From Paracoccus sp. R12_2 (GTDB lineage: Bacteria; Pseudomonadota; Alphaproteobacteria; Rhodobacterales; Rhodobacteraceae): 64,000 nt of DNA. The DNA is taken from positions 496,001 through 560,000 of the forward strand of contig NZ_JAGHRA010000001.1 of NCBI RefSeq assembly GCF_017744015.1, in the 5' to 3' direction. Under the pieces are notes generated by a model. It did not search any database, was not told the origin of the DNA, and worked only from the letters and a program-made list of their open reading frames with translations. This document shows, piece after piece, positions 11,663-21,016 of this stretch (the stretch's first letter is position 1; every line of letters begins with the position of its first letter). Both the position numbers and the translations under genes were made by a program.

Positions 11663-13189
11663 ATGGTGTGGCTGAAATGGCTGGCGGCCGGTCTTGTGCT
11701 GCTGCTGCTGACATGGCTGGCTGCACGGGCCGTGTTCGCGGTCCCGGACGCCACGGATCGGCCGCGCGAGACCGCCCTTGCCTTCGATCCGACCACCACC
11801 TTGGCACCGCGCGCGCAAGAGGCGCTGGACGGGCATCCTGGACAAAGCGGCGTCCTGCCGTTGGCCGACGGGCAGGGCGCGCTGCGCAGCAGGCTGAAGC
11901 TGGCGGATGCGGCCGAACGCTCGATCGACGCCATGTATTACATCTGGCACGACGATGCGTCGGGGATGCTTCTTCTGGATGCGCTGCGGCGTGCGGCGCA
12001 ACGTGGCGTCCGCGTCCGCCTGCTTCTGGACGACAATGGCATTGCCGGGATGGATCCGGTTCTGGCGGCGCTGAACGCGATGCCAAATTTCAGCGTGCGG
12101 CTGTTCAACCCGTCCACTTTGCGACGGCCGAAGATGCTGGGATATGTCCTGTATCCGCTGCGGATGAACCGGCGCATGCACAACAAGGCCTTCATCGTCG
12201 ATGGCGCGGCGGCGATCGTCGGCGGGCGCAATATCGGCGACGAATATTTCGCGGTCGGCGATGCTCCGGCCTATCTGGATCTGGATGTGCTGGGTGTCGG
12301 GACGGTGGTCGGCGATACCACGGCGATCTTTGACGACTATTGGAACAGCCAGCCGGTGCTGGCGCTGGAACAGGTCATCGACGGGCCGGGCGACATCGGT
12401 GCGCTGGACCGGGCGATGACGGACATGTCGCCCGCCCCGGAACAGGACATCACCGCCGCCGAACGGCTGAGCCGGGGCAGCGCGGATCTGGAATGGACCG
12501 CCGTGCGGGTGGTGGCCGATGATCCGGCCAAGGGGATGGGACGGGTCGATCGCGATCAGTTGATGATCACGCGGTTGGCCCGGATCATCCGGCAGGTGGA
12601 CAGCAATCTTGACCTCATCTCGGCCTATTTCGTTCCGGGCAAGGCGGGGACAGCATTCTTTTCGGGATTGGCGCAAGACGGGCGCAGAGTCCGGATCCTG
12701 ACGAATTCATGGCAGGCAACCGACGTGCCGATGGTTCATGCGGGCTATGTCAAATATCGCCGCGAACTGCTTGAGGCAGGCGTATCACTGTATGAACTGA
12801 AACCGCTGGAAGATCAGCCCCAAGGTCGCGCCGAGCTGGGATCCTCGGGGCTTTCGGGTGGATCGCTGCATGCCAAGACCTTCTCGGTCGATGATGCGCG
12901 GGTGTTCATCGGGTCGTTCAACTTCGACCCGCGATCGGCCCTGCTGAACTGCGAGATGGGTTTCCTGATCGAAAGCCCCGCGATCGCGGCCTCGGGGACC
13001 AAGGCGATGACCGACCGGCTGATCCCGCGCAGCTTCCAGCCGGTGCTGACGCAGGACGGCGCGATGGTCTGGCGGTCGCCGGACGGTCAGGGCCGAGAAC
13101 AGCTGCACGAGCATGAGCCCGGATTGGGTTTCGGAAACCGCATCCTGGTCTATGTTCTGAACCTGCTGCCGATCGAGTGGCTGCTTTAG
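11663..13189 (+). CDS. Phospholipase D family protein (cardiolipin-synthase-like)
   Basis: A 508-residue protein with one N-terminal membrane anchor (residues about 5-25) and two HKD catalytic motifs, HNKAFIVDG (His173) and HAKTFSVDD (His403). Two HKD motifs in one chain define a complete PLD active site, as in cardiolipin synthases and related transphosphatidylases. The ATG at 11663 with GGAGG 7 nt upstream is chosen over the open frame starting at 11567. It lies between gyrB and the lysE-like gene on the opposite strand, and its stop overlaps that of the convergent gene. The substrate specificity is not visible. Confidence 0.86.
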   Translation: MVWLKWLAAGLVLLLLTWLAARAVFAVPDATDRPRETALAFDPTTTLAPRAQEALDGHPGQSGVLPLADGQGALRSRLKLADAAERSIDAMYYIWHDDASGMLLLDALRRAAQRGVRVRLLLDDNGIAGMDPVLAALNAMPNFSVRLFNPSTLRRPKMLGYVLYPLRMNRRMHNKAFIVDGAAAIVGGRNIGDEYFAVGDAPAYLDLDVLGVGTVVGDTTAIFDDYWNSQPVLALEQVIDGPGDIGALDRAMTDMSPAPEQDITAAERLSRGSADLEWTAVRVVADDPAKGMGRVDRDQLMITRLARIIRQVDSNLDLISAYFVPGKAGTAFFSGLAQDGRRVRILTNSWQATDVPMVHAGYVKYRRELLEAGVSLYELKPLEDQPQGRAELGSSGLSGGSLHAKTFSVDDARVFIGSFNFDPRSALLNCEMGFLIESPAIAASGTKAMTDRLIPRSFQPVLTQDGAMVWRSPDGQGREQLHEHEPGLGFGNRILVYVLNLLPIEWLL

Positions 13190-13821
13190 CCGGCCATCAG
13201 CTGGCCTGCCGCGATCACGCATCCGACGACGATCAGCAACGCGCCCGAGACCAGGTTCATCCGGCGCAGTCCTGATGGGGTGGCAAGCCGGGCGCGCGCC
13301 GCGCTGACCGCCGCGCCCATCGCCAGATTCAGCACGAAGGGGATCGTGGTGGACATCGCCACGATTACAACCACATCCGCGGCAGAGATACGGGCGACGT
13401 CGAAGAACCCCGGCAAGACGCCCACATAGAACAGCGCGGCCTTGGGATTGCCGGCGATCGCCAGCAGGCCGGCAGAAAAACCCGCCCATCTGCCGCGCCG
13501 TGTCAGGCGTTGATCACGTTCGACCGGCTGGTTGGCGTGGCGCAGCAGCACGATTCCCATGCCGACGAAGACAAGCGCCGCGACCCAGCGCAGTCCGATC
13601 ATCAATGCGGCGTGCTGCCCCACGACGACCGCCAGACCGAAGATCGCGATCAGCGGCCACATCATGTCGCCGATCGCGACGCCGAGTCCCAGCGGCCAGA
13701 CGCCCCGAAACCCCGATGCCAGCGCGCGCGCCATGATCGCGACCCAGACAGGACCCGGAGTCAGCCAGATCGCGACCATCGCACCTGCATAAAGCCAGAT
13801 CGATTCGGCGGTCAGTGTCAT
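13186..13821 (-). CDS. LysE/RhtB family amino-acid exporter
   Basis: A 211-residue membrane protein with about six helices. The N-terminal signature LTPGPVWVAIMARAL corresponds to the LysE/RhtB TPGP motif. Family members export amino acids such as lysine, threonine or homoserine lactones; the substrate cannot be assigned. The start overlaps the recF stop by 4 nt (ATGA), so it is cotranscribed with recF and dnaN, an unusual passenger for this replication operon. Confidence 0.88.
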   Translation of the reverse strand: MTLTAESIWLYAGAMVAIWLTPGPVWVAIMARALASGFRGVWPLGLGVAIGDMMWPLIAIFGLAVVVGQHAALMIGLRWVAALVFVGMGIVLLRHANQPVERDQRLTRRGRWAGFSAGLLAIAGNPKAALFYVGVLPGFFDVARISAADVVVIVAMSTTIPFVLNLAMGAAVSAARARLATPSGLRRMNLVSGALLIVVGCVIAAGQLMAG

Positions 13822-14900
13822 TCGATTCCCTCTGTGGCGCGCGAAGCACCGTCATCCTTGTGAATCGACAGCCGCCGGGCGCGGGCGCCGAAAGCGTCGA
13901 AAAGTTCCGGGCCGGTTCCCGTCAGCATGGTCTGCGCGGGCAGGTGGCAGATCTGGTCATACAGCATGGCGCGCCGGTCGGCGTCCAGATGGGCCGCAAC
14001 CTCGTCCAGCAACAGCACCACGGGCTGCCCTGACAGCGCGCGCGCATTGGCCAGGATCAGCGATAACAAAAGCGCCTTCTGCTCGCCCGTCGAGGACAAG
14101 GCCGCCGGCATCTGCTGCGGACCCCAGCTTGCACCCAGATCGGCGCGATGCGGACCGCTGAGACTGCGGCCGGCGGCCAGATCGCGCGGCCGCATCGACG
14201 ACAGCCGGTCGGCGATGCTGTCCGGGTCGGCGTCGTCGGCCTGCCCTTCGCCGGGCATCAGCGTCAGTTGCGCGGCCGGGAACCCGGTTGCCGATTCGTC
14301 CTGCGCGGCCATGATCGCGCCCAAGGCAGCCTGCCGGTTGCGGGTCAGACCCGCGCCGGATGCGGCCATCTGCGATTCCAGCGCCCGATACCAGCCGGGA
14401 TCGCCGATCTGATCCTTCAGCAGCCGGTTCCGTTCGCGCATTGCCTTGTCATAGGTCAGCGCAAGTTCCGCATGATCGGGCGACAGGCTCAGCGTCACGC
14501 GATCCAGAAACCGGCGCCGTGTTTCCGGCGGATCGGTCCATAACCGGTCCATCGCGGGCACCAGCCAGATGATGCGGACCAGACTTGCAAGGGCGGTCTG
14601 GGCGGTGGGCTTTTCGTCGATGCTGACAACGCGTCGGGCGCCCGGCTCGGCGGTGGTCTCGACCTGGCGGTCGCCGATCTGCGCCCGGATCCGCCACCCG
14701 GCGTTCTTGCCCTGTCGCGCCTGATCGGGTGCGGCGGCGGCGCGCAATCCGCGGCCTGGCGCCAGCATCGACACGGCTTCAAGAATATTGGTCTTGCCCG
14801 AACCGTTCGGGCCGAGGATCGCAAGGGGATGCCGGTCCAGATCCAGTTCCAGCCGTGGCCAGGATCGGAACTGCGCCAGCGACAGCCGGCCTAGCGTCAC
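13818..14900 (-). CDS. recF: DNA replication and repair protein RecF
   Basis: A 360-residue SMC-like ATPase. Walker A GPNGSGKT lies at residues 30-37, the signature STGEQKALLLSLI is near 265, and Walker B VLLLDEVAAHLD is near 300. RecF works with RecO and RecR to load RecA at gaps. It overlaps dnaN by 4 nt, the classic dnaA-dnaN-recF order. Confidence 0.97.
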   Translation of the reverse strand: MTLGRLSLAQFRSWPRLELDLDRHPLAILGPNGSGKTNILEAVSMLAPGRGLRAAAAPDQARQGKNAGWRIRAQIGDRQVETTAEPGARRVVSIDEKPTAQTALASLVRIIWLVPAMDRLWTDPPETRRRFLDRVTLSLSPDHAELALTYDKAMRERNRLLKDQIGDPGWYRALESQMAASGAGLTRNRQAALGAIMAAQDESATGFPAAQLTLMPGEGQADDADPDSIADRLSSMRPRDLAAGRSLSGPHRADLGASWGPQQMPAALSSTGEQKALLLSLILANARALSGQPVVLLLDEVAAHLDADRRAMLYDQICHLPAQTMLTGTGPELFDAFGARARRLSIHKDDGASRATEGIE

Positions 14901-16015
14901 ACGCGCATCGGCATGACGACATAGACCGCGCTTTGATCGCTGCCCTCGCGGATCAGCGCGGCATCGCCCGAGCCGTTGAACAGAAACACCGCGTTGTCGC
15001 GATCGACCTGGCTGGCGATCTCTTGCAGGTATTTCGCGTTGAAGCCGATTTCCAGCGGATCATCGGCATAGGCCACGATCAGCTCTTCCTCGGCGGCACC
15101 CGCGTCGGGGGCGTTCACCGACAGGATCAGCCTGTCGGCATCCAGCGCCAGCTTGACCGCGCGCGAACGTTCGCTGCTGACGGTCGCCACGCGGTCCACG
15201 GCGCGGGCGAAATCGCTGGCATCGACCTCCAGTTTGCGGGTGTTCCCCGAGGGAATCACCCGGCTGTAGTCGGGGAAGGTGCCGTCGATCACCTTCGATG
15301 TCAGGGTGATCGTCGGCGTTGCGAAGCGCACCTTGGTTTCGCTGACCGATACGGCAATGTCGGCATCATCGTCGTCCAGAAGCTTGCGCAGCTCGGCGAC
15401 GGTCTTGCGGGGCACGATGACGCCCGGCATGTCTTCGGCGCCCGCGGGCAGAGCCGCGTCGATGCGCGCCAGACGATGGCCGTCGGTCGCCACGCAGCGC
15501 AGGCCGGGACCGTCCTCGGTCTGCGCAACATGCATGTAGACGCCGTTCAGGTAATACCGCGTCTCTTCGGTCGAGATCGCGAATTTCGACTTGTCGAACA
15601 GCCGCCTCAGAACCTTCGCCGGAGCACTGAAATTGGCGCTGTATTCGGTCGAGGCCATGACCGGGAAATCCTCGCGCGGCAACGTGGCAAGGCTGAAATT
15701 CGACCGCCCCGCCTGCACGTTCAGCCGTCCTGCCGCATCGTCCGAGGTGATCGCGACCAACGCCCCGTCGGGCAGCTTGCGGGCGATCTCGTTCAGCATC
15801 ACGGCGCTGACGGTCGTCGCGCCGGGACGTTCGACCTGGGCCGCGGCGCGGTCCACCACCTCGGTGTCCAGATCGGTGGCGCGGAAGCTGACGCCGTTCT
15901 CGCCGGCTTCGATCAGCACATTCGCAAGGATCGGAATGGTGTTGCGGCGTTCGACCACCGATTGGGCCTGCGAGACGGCTTTGACCAGAACGGCGCGCTC
16001 GATCGAGAATTTCAT
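14897..16015 (-). CDS. dnaN: DNA polymerase III beta sliding clamp
   Basis: A 372-residue clamp with the three repeated beta-clamp domains and the conserved C-terminus YVVMPMRV. It tethers Pol III to DNA. The start MKFSIERAVLVKAV is the standard family N-terminus. It is downstream of dnaA and overlaps recF. The 103-bp gap to dnaA holds an imperfect stem (ACCGCC/GGCGGT, about 16071-16092) without a T run; I do not call it a terminator. Confidence 0.98.
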   Translation of the reverse strand: MKFSIERAVLVKAVSQAQSVVERRNTIPILANVLIEAGENGVSFRATDLDTEVVDRAAAQVERPGATTVSAVMLNEIARKLPDGALVAITSDDAAGRLNVQAGRSNFSLATLPREDFPVMASTEYSANFSAPAKVLRRLFDKSKFAISTEETRYYLNGVYMHVAQTEDGPGLRCVATDGHRLARIDAALPAGAEDMPGVIVPRKTVAELRKLLDDDDADIAVSVSETKVRFATPTITLTSKVIDGTFPDYSRVIPSGNTRKLEVDASDFARAVDRVATVSSERSRAVKLALDADRLILSVNAPDAGAAEEELIVAYADDPLEIGFNAKYLQEIASQVDRDNAVFLFNGSGDAALIREGSDQSAVYVVMPMRV

Positions 16016-16118
16016 CGCTTTTCCCTGTCCCTGTCGGCCCTTCAGGCCCCTGCATCGGACCTGTTTTGTAACCGCCCGGCAAGGCGGTCACAAGGATTTC
16101 ATTCGGGGTGCACGGGAC

Positions 16119-17513
16119 TTATGCCTGCAGAAGCCGCTTCAGCATCGCGATGTCTTCGGCCAAGCCGTGATCCTCGACCGAAAGCTCCTCGATCTTGCGG
16201 ACGCCGTGCATGATCGTGGTGTGGTCCCGTCCGCCGAAGCGGCGGCCGATATCGGGCAGGCTGCGGCTGGTCAGCTGTTTGGACAGATACATCGCGATCT
16301 GGCGCGGACGCGCAACATTGCGGGACCGCTTTGGGCCGATCATGTCGGCCAGCCGGATGTTGTAATGCTCGGCCACCTTGCGCTGGATGTCGTCGATGCT
16401 GACCTTGCGATCGTTGGTGCGCAGGATGTCGGCCAGGCATTCCTGCGCCACTTCCAGGGTGATCTCGCGGCGCAGCAGGCTGGCATGGGCAAACAGGCGT
16501 TGCAGCGCGCCTTCCAGAACCCGGACGTTGGTGCTGATCCGGTGGGCCAGGAATTCCAGCACGCCGTCACCGATTCGAACCTCTGGGTCTTTCCGGCGGA
16601 AGGCCTCGGTCTTGGATTGCAGGATGCCCAGGCGCAGTTCGTAGGTGGTCGGGTGCAGATCGACGATCAAGCCGCAGGACAGGCGCGACTTGATGCGCTC
16701 TTCAAGGCCCTTGATCTCGGCGGGGGCGCGGTCGGCGGAAATGACGATCTGCTTGCCCTGATCGACCAGCGCATTGAATGTGTGGAAGAATTCTTCCTGC
16801 GTGCTGTCCTTGCCGGCGATGAACTGCACGTCATCGACCATCAGCATGTTCACATTGCGGAACATGCTCTTGAAATCCATGATCGAGCTTTCGCGCAGCG
16901 CCTGGACGAAACGATACATGAACTGTTCGGCGGACAGATACAGCACCTGCGCCGACGGGTGGCGGCTTTGATAGTCGTGGGCGATTGCGTGCATCAGGTG
17001 GGTCTTGCCCAGGCCGACGCCGCCATACAGAAACAGCGGGTTGAACCCGACAGGACCGCCCTCGGCCACACGGCGCGCGGCGGCGTGGGCGAGCTCGTTG
17101 GGCTTGCCGACAACGAAATTTCCAAAGGTATAGCGCGGGTCCAGCGGTGCGCACAGATCAGGGCGAACCTTCGGGCGAGCCGTGGCGGCAGAGGGTGTCG
17201 CGTGGGCCGCATCGACGCGCTCGGGGCGGGCAGCGCCCGGACGAGCCCGGCCATTCGCCGGGGCCGAGGGGACGACCTCGAAGCGCAGACGCTCGATCGA
17301 GGACGGGCCGACGCGGTTCAGTTGGCCCATGATGTCGTCGGCGAAATGCCGGTTCACCCAGTCGGACACAAAGCGCGTGGGGCTGGCGAAGCGTGCCACC
17401 CCGTCTTCCAGCGCGGTCAGACGCAGGGGCTTGATCCAATGGTTGAAGTTATTCGGCCCGACACTCTTTTCCAGTTCCACGCATGCCTGCCCCCAGATTT
17501 CTTCCATCATCAT
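16119..17513 (-). CDS. dnaA: Chromosomal replication initiator DnaA
   Basis: A 464-residue AAA+ initiator. Domain I (about 1-80) is followed by a proline/alanine-rich linker, Walker A GGVGLGKTH, Walker B MLMVDDVQF and the domain IV DNA-binding signature GGRDHTTIMHG near the C-terminus. Three consecutive ATG codons (17513, 17510, 17507) could start it; the first is reported. The frame stays open for 91 codons upstream, but that part is not DnaA-like. The 544-bp gap to rpsT upstream contains its promoter region and is the best origin candidate in the window. Confidence 0.97.
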   Translation of the reverse strand: MMMEEIWGQACVELEKSVGPNNFNHWIKPLRLTALEDGVARFASPTRFVSDWVNRHFADDIMGQLNRVGPSSIERLRFEVVPSAPANGRARPGAARPERVDAAHATPSAATARPKVRPDLCAPLDPRYTFGNFVVGKPNELAHAAARRVAEGGPVGFNPLFLYGGVGLGKTHLMHAIAHDYQSRHPSAQVLYLSAEQFMYRFVQALRESSIMDFKSMFRNVNMLMVDDVQFIAGKDSTQEEFFHTFNALVDQGKQIVISADRAPAEIKGLEERIKSRLSCGLIVDLHPTTYELRLGILQSKTEAFRRKDPEVRIGDGVLEFLAHRISTNVRVLEGALQRLFAHASLLRREITLEVAQECLADILRTNDRKVSIDDIQRKVAEHYNIRLADMIGPKRSRNVARPRQIAMYLSKQLTSRSLPDIGRRFGGRDHTTIMHGVRKIEELSVEDHGLAEDIAMLKRLLQA

Positions 17514-17861
17514 TGCCCTACTTGTCCTGTCCCCAGCCCCCGCCGTGTTTCGACGGGACAGCGTTCGCGCGCGGCGGGGGACAAACGGCAACAGAACACC
17601 CGTGCGACCGAAGATGGTCACATGCGTGGGCGTCAGCCCGTTCAGAACACTAGACACGGAGCCTGCAAAAACCGGTGGCAGCCGGTCTTCGCAGAACCCG
17701 AGGGCAGAAGAGAGTTGTCTCTGCTTCGTCGCCCGGCCTGGCTTGCGGTGATCCAAGGATCCTGCAGGCTGTGGCCTGTCCCCCAAAGCGACGTGAATCG
17801 CAGGCTGAAACTAGCAACAGCCACAGCGAAGCTGCAACCGAACTATGCGCTTGACACAATC

Positions 17862-17904
17862 TTTGTCTGATCGAATCTCTGATGTCCTTGACTCCTCAGA
17901 CAAA
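17862..17904. repeat. Inverted repeat TTTGTCTGA / TCAGACAAA
   Basis: Perfect 9-bp arms at 17862-17870 and 17896-17904, separated by 25 bp, lie next to the CtrA-type site in the dnaA-rpsT gap. The arm spacing is long for a terminator and fits paired protein-binding sites better. Confidence 0.6.
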
Positions 17905-17924
17905 AATCATGAGGGCATTGAAAA

Positions 17925-17940
17925 TTAACGATTTATTAAC
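17925..17940. promoter_or_regulatory. CtrA-type binding site TTAA-N7-TTAAC
   Basis: TTAA (17925-17928), seven bases, then TTAAC (17936-17940) matches the full alphaproteobacterial CtrA consensus, inside a short AT-rich patch. In Caulobacter, CtrA sites at the origin block DnaA action; a role here is inferred. Confidence 0.55.
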
Positions 17941-17963
17941 GGATCTCGCGGTCGCAGAAATGC

Positions 17964-17992
17964 AAACGGGCGCGCGCCAGCAGCGCACGCCC
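17964..17992 (-). terminator. rpsT terminator
   Basis: A 10-bp stem (17968-17977 with 17983-17992, one G-T pair) with a 5-nt loop is followed on the minus strand by GTTTGC. It sits 66 bp after the rpsT stop. Confidence 0.6.
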
Positions 17993-18057
17993 GGTATGAG
18001 ATTCGGGGCCTTTAAGGGCCAATTCGCGGCGTTTTTCGGCGCCGCGAGCGGTGATGT

Positions 18058-18327
18058 TCAGGCCGCCGAAATCGCCTTCACGCGCGACGACAGACGCGAG
18101 ATTTTCCGCGCTGCAGTATTCTTGTGAATCACACCTTTGGTGACGCCACGCATCAGTTCGGGCTGCGCGCTTTTCAGGGCTTCCTGAGCGGCGTCTGCAT
18201 TGCCCGAGGCGATGGCCTCTTCGACCTTGCGCAGGAAGGTGCGGATGCGCGAGCGGCGGGCTTTGTTGACGTCGGTGCGGCGCTCGATCTGGCGGGCGCG
18301 CTTCTTGGACTGGGGCGTGTTGGCCAT
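18058..18327 (-). CDS. rpsT: 30S ribosomal protein S20
   Basis: An 89-residue basic protein that starts [13 protein letters not shown], the standard S20 N-terminus, and ends with the helical [10 protein letters not shown] segment. It binds 16S rRNA early in 30S assembly. The ATG at 18327 has AGGAGC upstream. The frame is open further upstream, but that part is leader. The leader holds two or three hairpins that may be regulatory. Its position upstream of dnaA is typical of Rhodobacterales. Confidence 0.97.
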   Translation of the reverse strand: MANTPQSKKRARQIERRTDVNKARRSRIRTFLRKVEEAIASGNADAAQEALKSAQPELMRGVTKGVIHKNTAARKISRLSSRVKAISAA

Positions 18328-18343
18328 GTCTGGGCTCCTGTTC

Positions 18344-18445
18344 GGGTCTTTGTCGTTTCGATCGCGCAAAAGACCCAAGCACCAGCCCCGATCCGGGCTG
18401 GACATGATTCTTGCCTAAGCGGGCCCACGCGCATGTAAGCGTGGG
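18344..18445 (-). promoter_or_regulatory. Structured rpsT leader
   Basis: Three hairpins precede rpsT on the minus strand: CCCACGC/GCGTGGG (18424-18445), CCAGCCC/GGGCTGG (18382-18401) and GGGTCTTT/AAAGACCC (18344-18376), the last ending about 16 nt before the start codon. The first could instead terminate the enoyl-CoA hydratase transcript, but no T run follows it. Confidence 0.4.
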
Positions 18446-18483
18446 CGTATAGATCAGCCGGATCGAAAAGAAAAGCCGGAAAA

Positions 18484-19260
18484 TCAGCGGTCGCGGAACT
18501 GCGCCTCGCGTTTTTCAAGGAACGCGGCCATGCCTTCCTTCTGGTCCTCGGTCGCGAACATCGACTGGAACGCGCGACGTTCGAACAGCAGACCCTCGCG
18601 CAGGGTCGTCTCGTAGGACCGGTTGACCGATTCCTTGGCTGCCATGACCGAGATCTGCGATTTCTCGGCGATCTTGCGCGCCGCCGACAATGCCTCGGAG
18701 ACCAGCTTGGGCGTCGGGACGACGCGGCTGACAAGGCCCGATCTTTCGGCTTCTGCGGCATCCATGAAGCGGCCCGTCAGGTTCATGTCCATGGCCTTGG
18801 ACTTGCCGACGAATCGGGTCAGGCGCTGGGTGCCGCCGATGCCGGCGATCACGCCCAGATTGATCTCTGGCTGACCGAACTTGGCATTCTCGGCGGCGAT
18901 GATGAAATCGCAAGCCATCGCAAGCTCGCATCCGCCGCCCAGGGCATAGCCGCTGACGGCGGCGATGATCGGCTTGCGGATGCGGCTGATCGTGTCGATC
19001 TGTGGTCCGAACAGGTCGCCGCCATAGGCATCGACAAAGCTTTTCTGCGCCATTTCCTTGATGTCGGCGCCCGCGGCGAAGGCCTTTTCGCTGCCGGTCA
19101 GCACGATGCAGCGGACCTTGTCGTTCCGGTCGGCTTCGGTCAGCGCGGTGGAAAGCTCGTCCAGAAGCGTGGCGTTCAGCGCGTTCAGCGCCTCGGGACG
19201 GTTCAGCCGGATCAGGGCGACCTCGTCCTCGATTTCCACGATGATGGTTTCAAAAGCCAT
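18484..19260 (-). CDS. Enoyl-CoA hydratase
   Basis: A 258-residue crotonase-fold enzyme. The oxyanion-hole segments AAGADIKEM (about residue 62-70) and the [11 protein letters not shown] stretch near 107-117 are intact, and the catalytic glutamate positions fall in GGGCEL and the following PEINLG region. It hydrates trans-2-enoyl-CoA to 3-hydroxyacyl-CoA in fatty-acid or butyrate/PHB metabolism. It lies between mutM and rpsT, a conserved Rhodobacterales neighbourhood. Length and termini match short-chain enoyl-CoA hydratases. Confidence 0.93.
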   Translation of the reverse strand: MAFETIIVEIEDEVALIRLNRPEALNALNATLLDELSTALTEADRNDKVRCIVLTGSEKAFAAGADIKEMAQKSFVDAYGGDLFGPQIDTISRIRKPIIAAVSGYALGGGCELAMACDFIIAAENAKFGQPEINLGVIAGIGGTQRLTRFVGKSKAMDMNLTGRFMDAAEAERSGLVSRVVPTPKLVSEALSAARKIAEKSQISVMAAKESVNRSYETTLREGLLFERRAFQSMFATEDQKEGMAAFLEKREAQFRDR

Positions 19261-19347
19261 AGGGCCGGACCTCGTTGCAAAGAAGCGTTGCAGCGACTCC
19301 TAGCAGCAGCGGGGCGCGAAAGCCAAGCCTTGGCCATACCAGGGCGT

Positions 19348-20193
19348 TCAGCGCTGGCAGCGCGGACAGAAGAAGCTGGACCTACCGGACTGCACGATCC
19401 GGCGGATCTGGCCCGGACAGCCGGGACGCGGGCAGGGCGCGTCCGCGCGATCATAGACCCGGAAGCTGTGCTGGAAATAGCCCAGCTCGCCACTGGCCTG
19501 ACGATGATCGCGCAAGGACGACCCGCCCGCCGCGATGGCGTCGCTCAGCACGTCGCGTATATGGCCGACCAGTGCCGCGATCCGCACCGCACCGATCCGT
19601 CCGGCCGCGCGGCGCGGGTCTATGCCGGCACGCCACAGCGATTCGCTGACATAGATGTTGCCCAGCCCGGCCACGATGCGCTGGTCCAGAAGGGCCTGTT
19701 TCACCGGCACCCGCCGTCCCGAAAGGGCGGCCGCAAGATAGGCGGGGCTGAAGGCCGCGTCGAACGGTTCGGGGCCAAGATGGTCCAGCAGCGGATGTGA
19801 TTCCCCTTCGCGGATCAGATCGACCATGCCGAATCGGCGCGCATCATTGAAGGTGATGGTGGTCCCGGCTTGGGTCAACAACACCACATGGTCATGGCGC
19901 GGCAGGATCGACGGATCGCGGTGAAACCCGGCCAGCCCCGCGCCTTCTACCAGCATCCGCCCGGACATGCCCAGATGCATCAGCAATGTGCCGCCCCGGT
20001 CCAGATCGGCCAGCAGGTATTTCGACCGCCGCCGCAGGGCGATCACCCGCGCCCCGGTCAGTACCTGCACCAGATCGGGCGGCAGCGGCCAGCGCAGGTC
20101 CGGACGCCGTGCCTCGGCCCGCGCGATGCGCTGACCCTCCAGATGCGGCTGAAGGCCGCGCCTGACGGTTTCGACCTCGGGCAGTTCTGGCAA
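19348..20193 (-). CDS. mutM: Formamidopyrimidine-DNA glycosylase (MutM/Fpg), TTG start
   Basis: A 281-residue base-excision glycosylase. The mature protein must begin PELPEVETV, since proline 2 is the catalytic nucleophile. The codon before that proline is TTG at 20193-20191, with AGGAAG about 7 nt upstream, so translation starts at TTG. The catalytic lysine is in RRSKYLL, and the C-terminal zinc finger has four cysteines (CPRPGCPG and CPRCQR). It excises 8-oxoguanine and FaPy lesions. It is divergent from ubiE, with 76 bp between the starts. Confidence 0.95.
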   Translation of the reverse strand: MPELPEVETVRRGLQPHLEGQRIARAEARRPDLRWPLPPDLVQVLTGARVIALRRRSKYLLADLDRGGTLLMHLGMSGRMLVEGAGLAGFHRDPSILPRHDHVVLLTQAGTTITFNDARRFGMVDLIREGESHPLLDHLGPEPFDAAFSPAYLAAALSGRRVPVKQALLDQRIVAGLGNIYVSESLWRAGIDPRRAAGRIGAVRIAALVGHIRDVLSDAIAAGGSSLRDHRQASGELGYFQHSFRVYDRADAPCPRPGCPGQIRRIVQSGRSSFFCPRCQR

Positions 20194-20269
20194 TCCGCTT
20201 CCTTTCCCTGCATTGTGCGCGCGATGCGCCGGACCTATCTGGCGATGAGGCAGGCAAACGGCAAGCGGC

Positions 20270-21016
20270 ATGAGCGATAACAGACAGACCCATTTCGGTT
20301 TCCGGACCGTGGACGAGGATGCCAAGGCCGGTATGGTCCACGGCGTCTTTTCCAGCGTCGCATCGCGCTATGACCTGATGAACGACCTGATGAGCGCGGG
20401 CATCCACCGGGTCTGGAAAACCGCGATGATGGACTGGCTTGTTCCGCGCGATGGTCAGCATCTTCTGGACGTGGCCGGGGGCACCGGCGATATCGCCTTC
20501 CGCTTTCTGGATCGCGCGCCGGGCGGGCGCGTGACCGTCTGCGACATGACCGAATCGATGCTGGTCGAGGGGCGCAAGCGCGCCGAGGCCACGGAAAAGG
20601 CCGACCGGCTTGCCTGGGTCACCGGCGACGCGATGAAGCTGCCTTTCGGCGACAACAGCTTTGACCGCTATACGATCAGCTTCGGCATCCGCAACGTCAC
20701 CCGTATCGCCGACGCGCTGGCCGAGGCGTTTCGAGTGCTGCGCCCCGGCGGACGACTGATGGTGCTGGAGTTCAGCCAGATCCCGGTGCCGGCGATGCAA
20801 TGGGCCTATGACCGCTACAGCTTCAACGTGATCCCGGCGATGGGGCGCGCGGTGACCGGGGATCGCGACAGCTATCAGTATCTGGTCGAATCGATCCGCC
20901 AGTTTCCCGATCAGGAAGCCTTTGCCGCGATGATCCGCGAGGCGGGCTTTGACCGTGTGCAGTATCGAAACCTGTCCATGGGCATCGCCGCGCTGCATTC
21001 GGGTTGGAAGCTGTAG
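20270..21016 (+). CDS. ubiE: Ubiquinone/menaquinone C-methyltransferase UbiE
   Basis: A 248-residue class I SAM methyltransferase. The SAM-binding motif is [12 protein letters not shown] (about residues 62-73), and the UbiE signatures [17 protein letters not shown] and [14 protein letters not shown] are present. It methylates the benzoquinol ring in ubiquinone synthesis. The ubiB start codon follows the stop directly with no gap, so the two are cotranscribed. Confidence 0.96.
   Translation: MSDNRQTHFGFRTVDEDAKAGMVHGVFSSVASRYDLMNDLMSAGIHRVWKTAMMDWLVPRDGQHLLDVAGGTGDIAFRFLDRAPGGRVTVCDMTESMLVEGRKRAEATEKADRLAWVTGDAMKLPFGDNSFDRYTISFGIRNVTRIADALAEAFRVLRPGGRLMVLEFSQIPVPAMQWAYDRYSFNVIPAMGRAVTGDRDSYQYLVESIRQFPDQEAFAAMIREAGFDRVQYRNLSMGIAALHSGWKL

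Larger units (their letters stand above)
17514..18057. promoter_or_regulatory. dnaA-rpsT intergenic region, candidate oriC and dnaA promoter
   Basis: A 544-bp gene-free stretch. It holds a GC-rich hairpin in the dnaA leader (CCCCCGCCG at 17537-17545 with CGGCGGGGG at 17572-17580), a possible dnaA promoter on the minus strand (TTGCAG 17837-17832, 17-bp spacer, CTAGTT 17814-17809), a 9-bp inverted repeat, a CtrA-type site in an AT-rich patch and the rpsT terminator. I found no perfect TTATNCACA DnaA box, so the origin call is position-based. Confidence 0.45.

Noticed and set aside
16071..16092. Terminator between dnaA and dnaN
   Set aside because: The stem is imperfect and no T run follows on the minus strand; the genes are probably cotranscribed.
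17641..17860. DnaA boxes in the dnaA upstream gap
   Set aside because: No sequence close to TTATNCACA was found on either strand; only position supports an origin.
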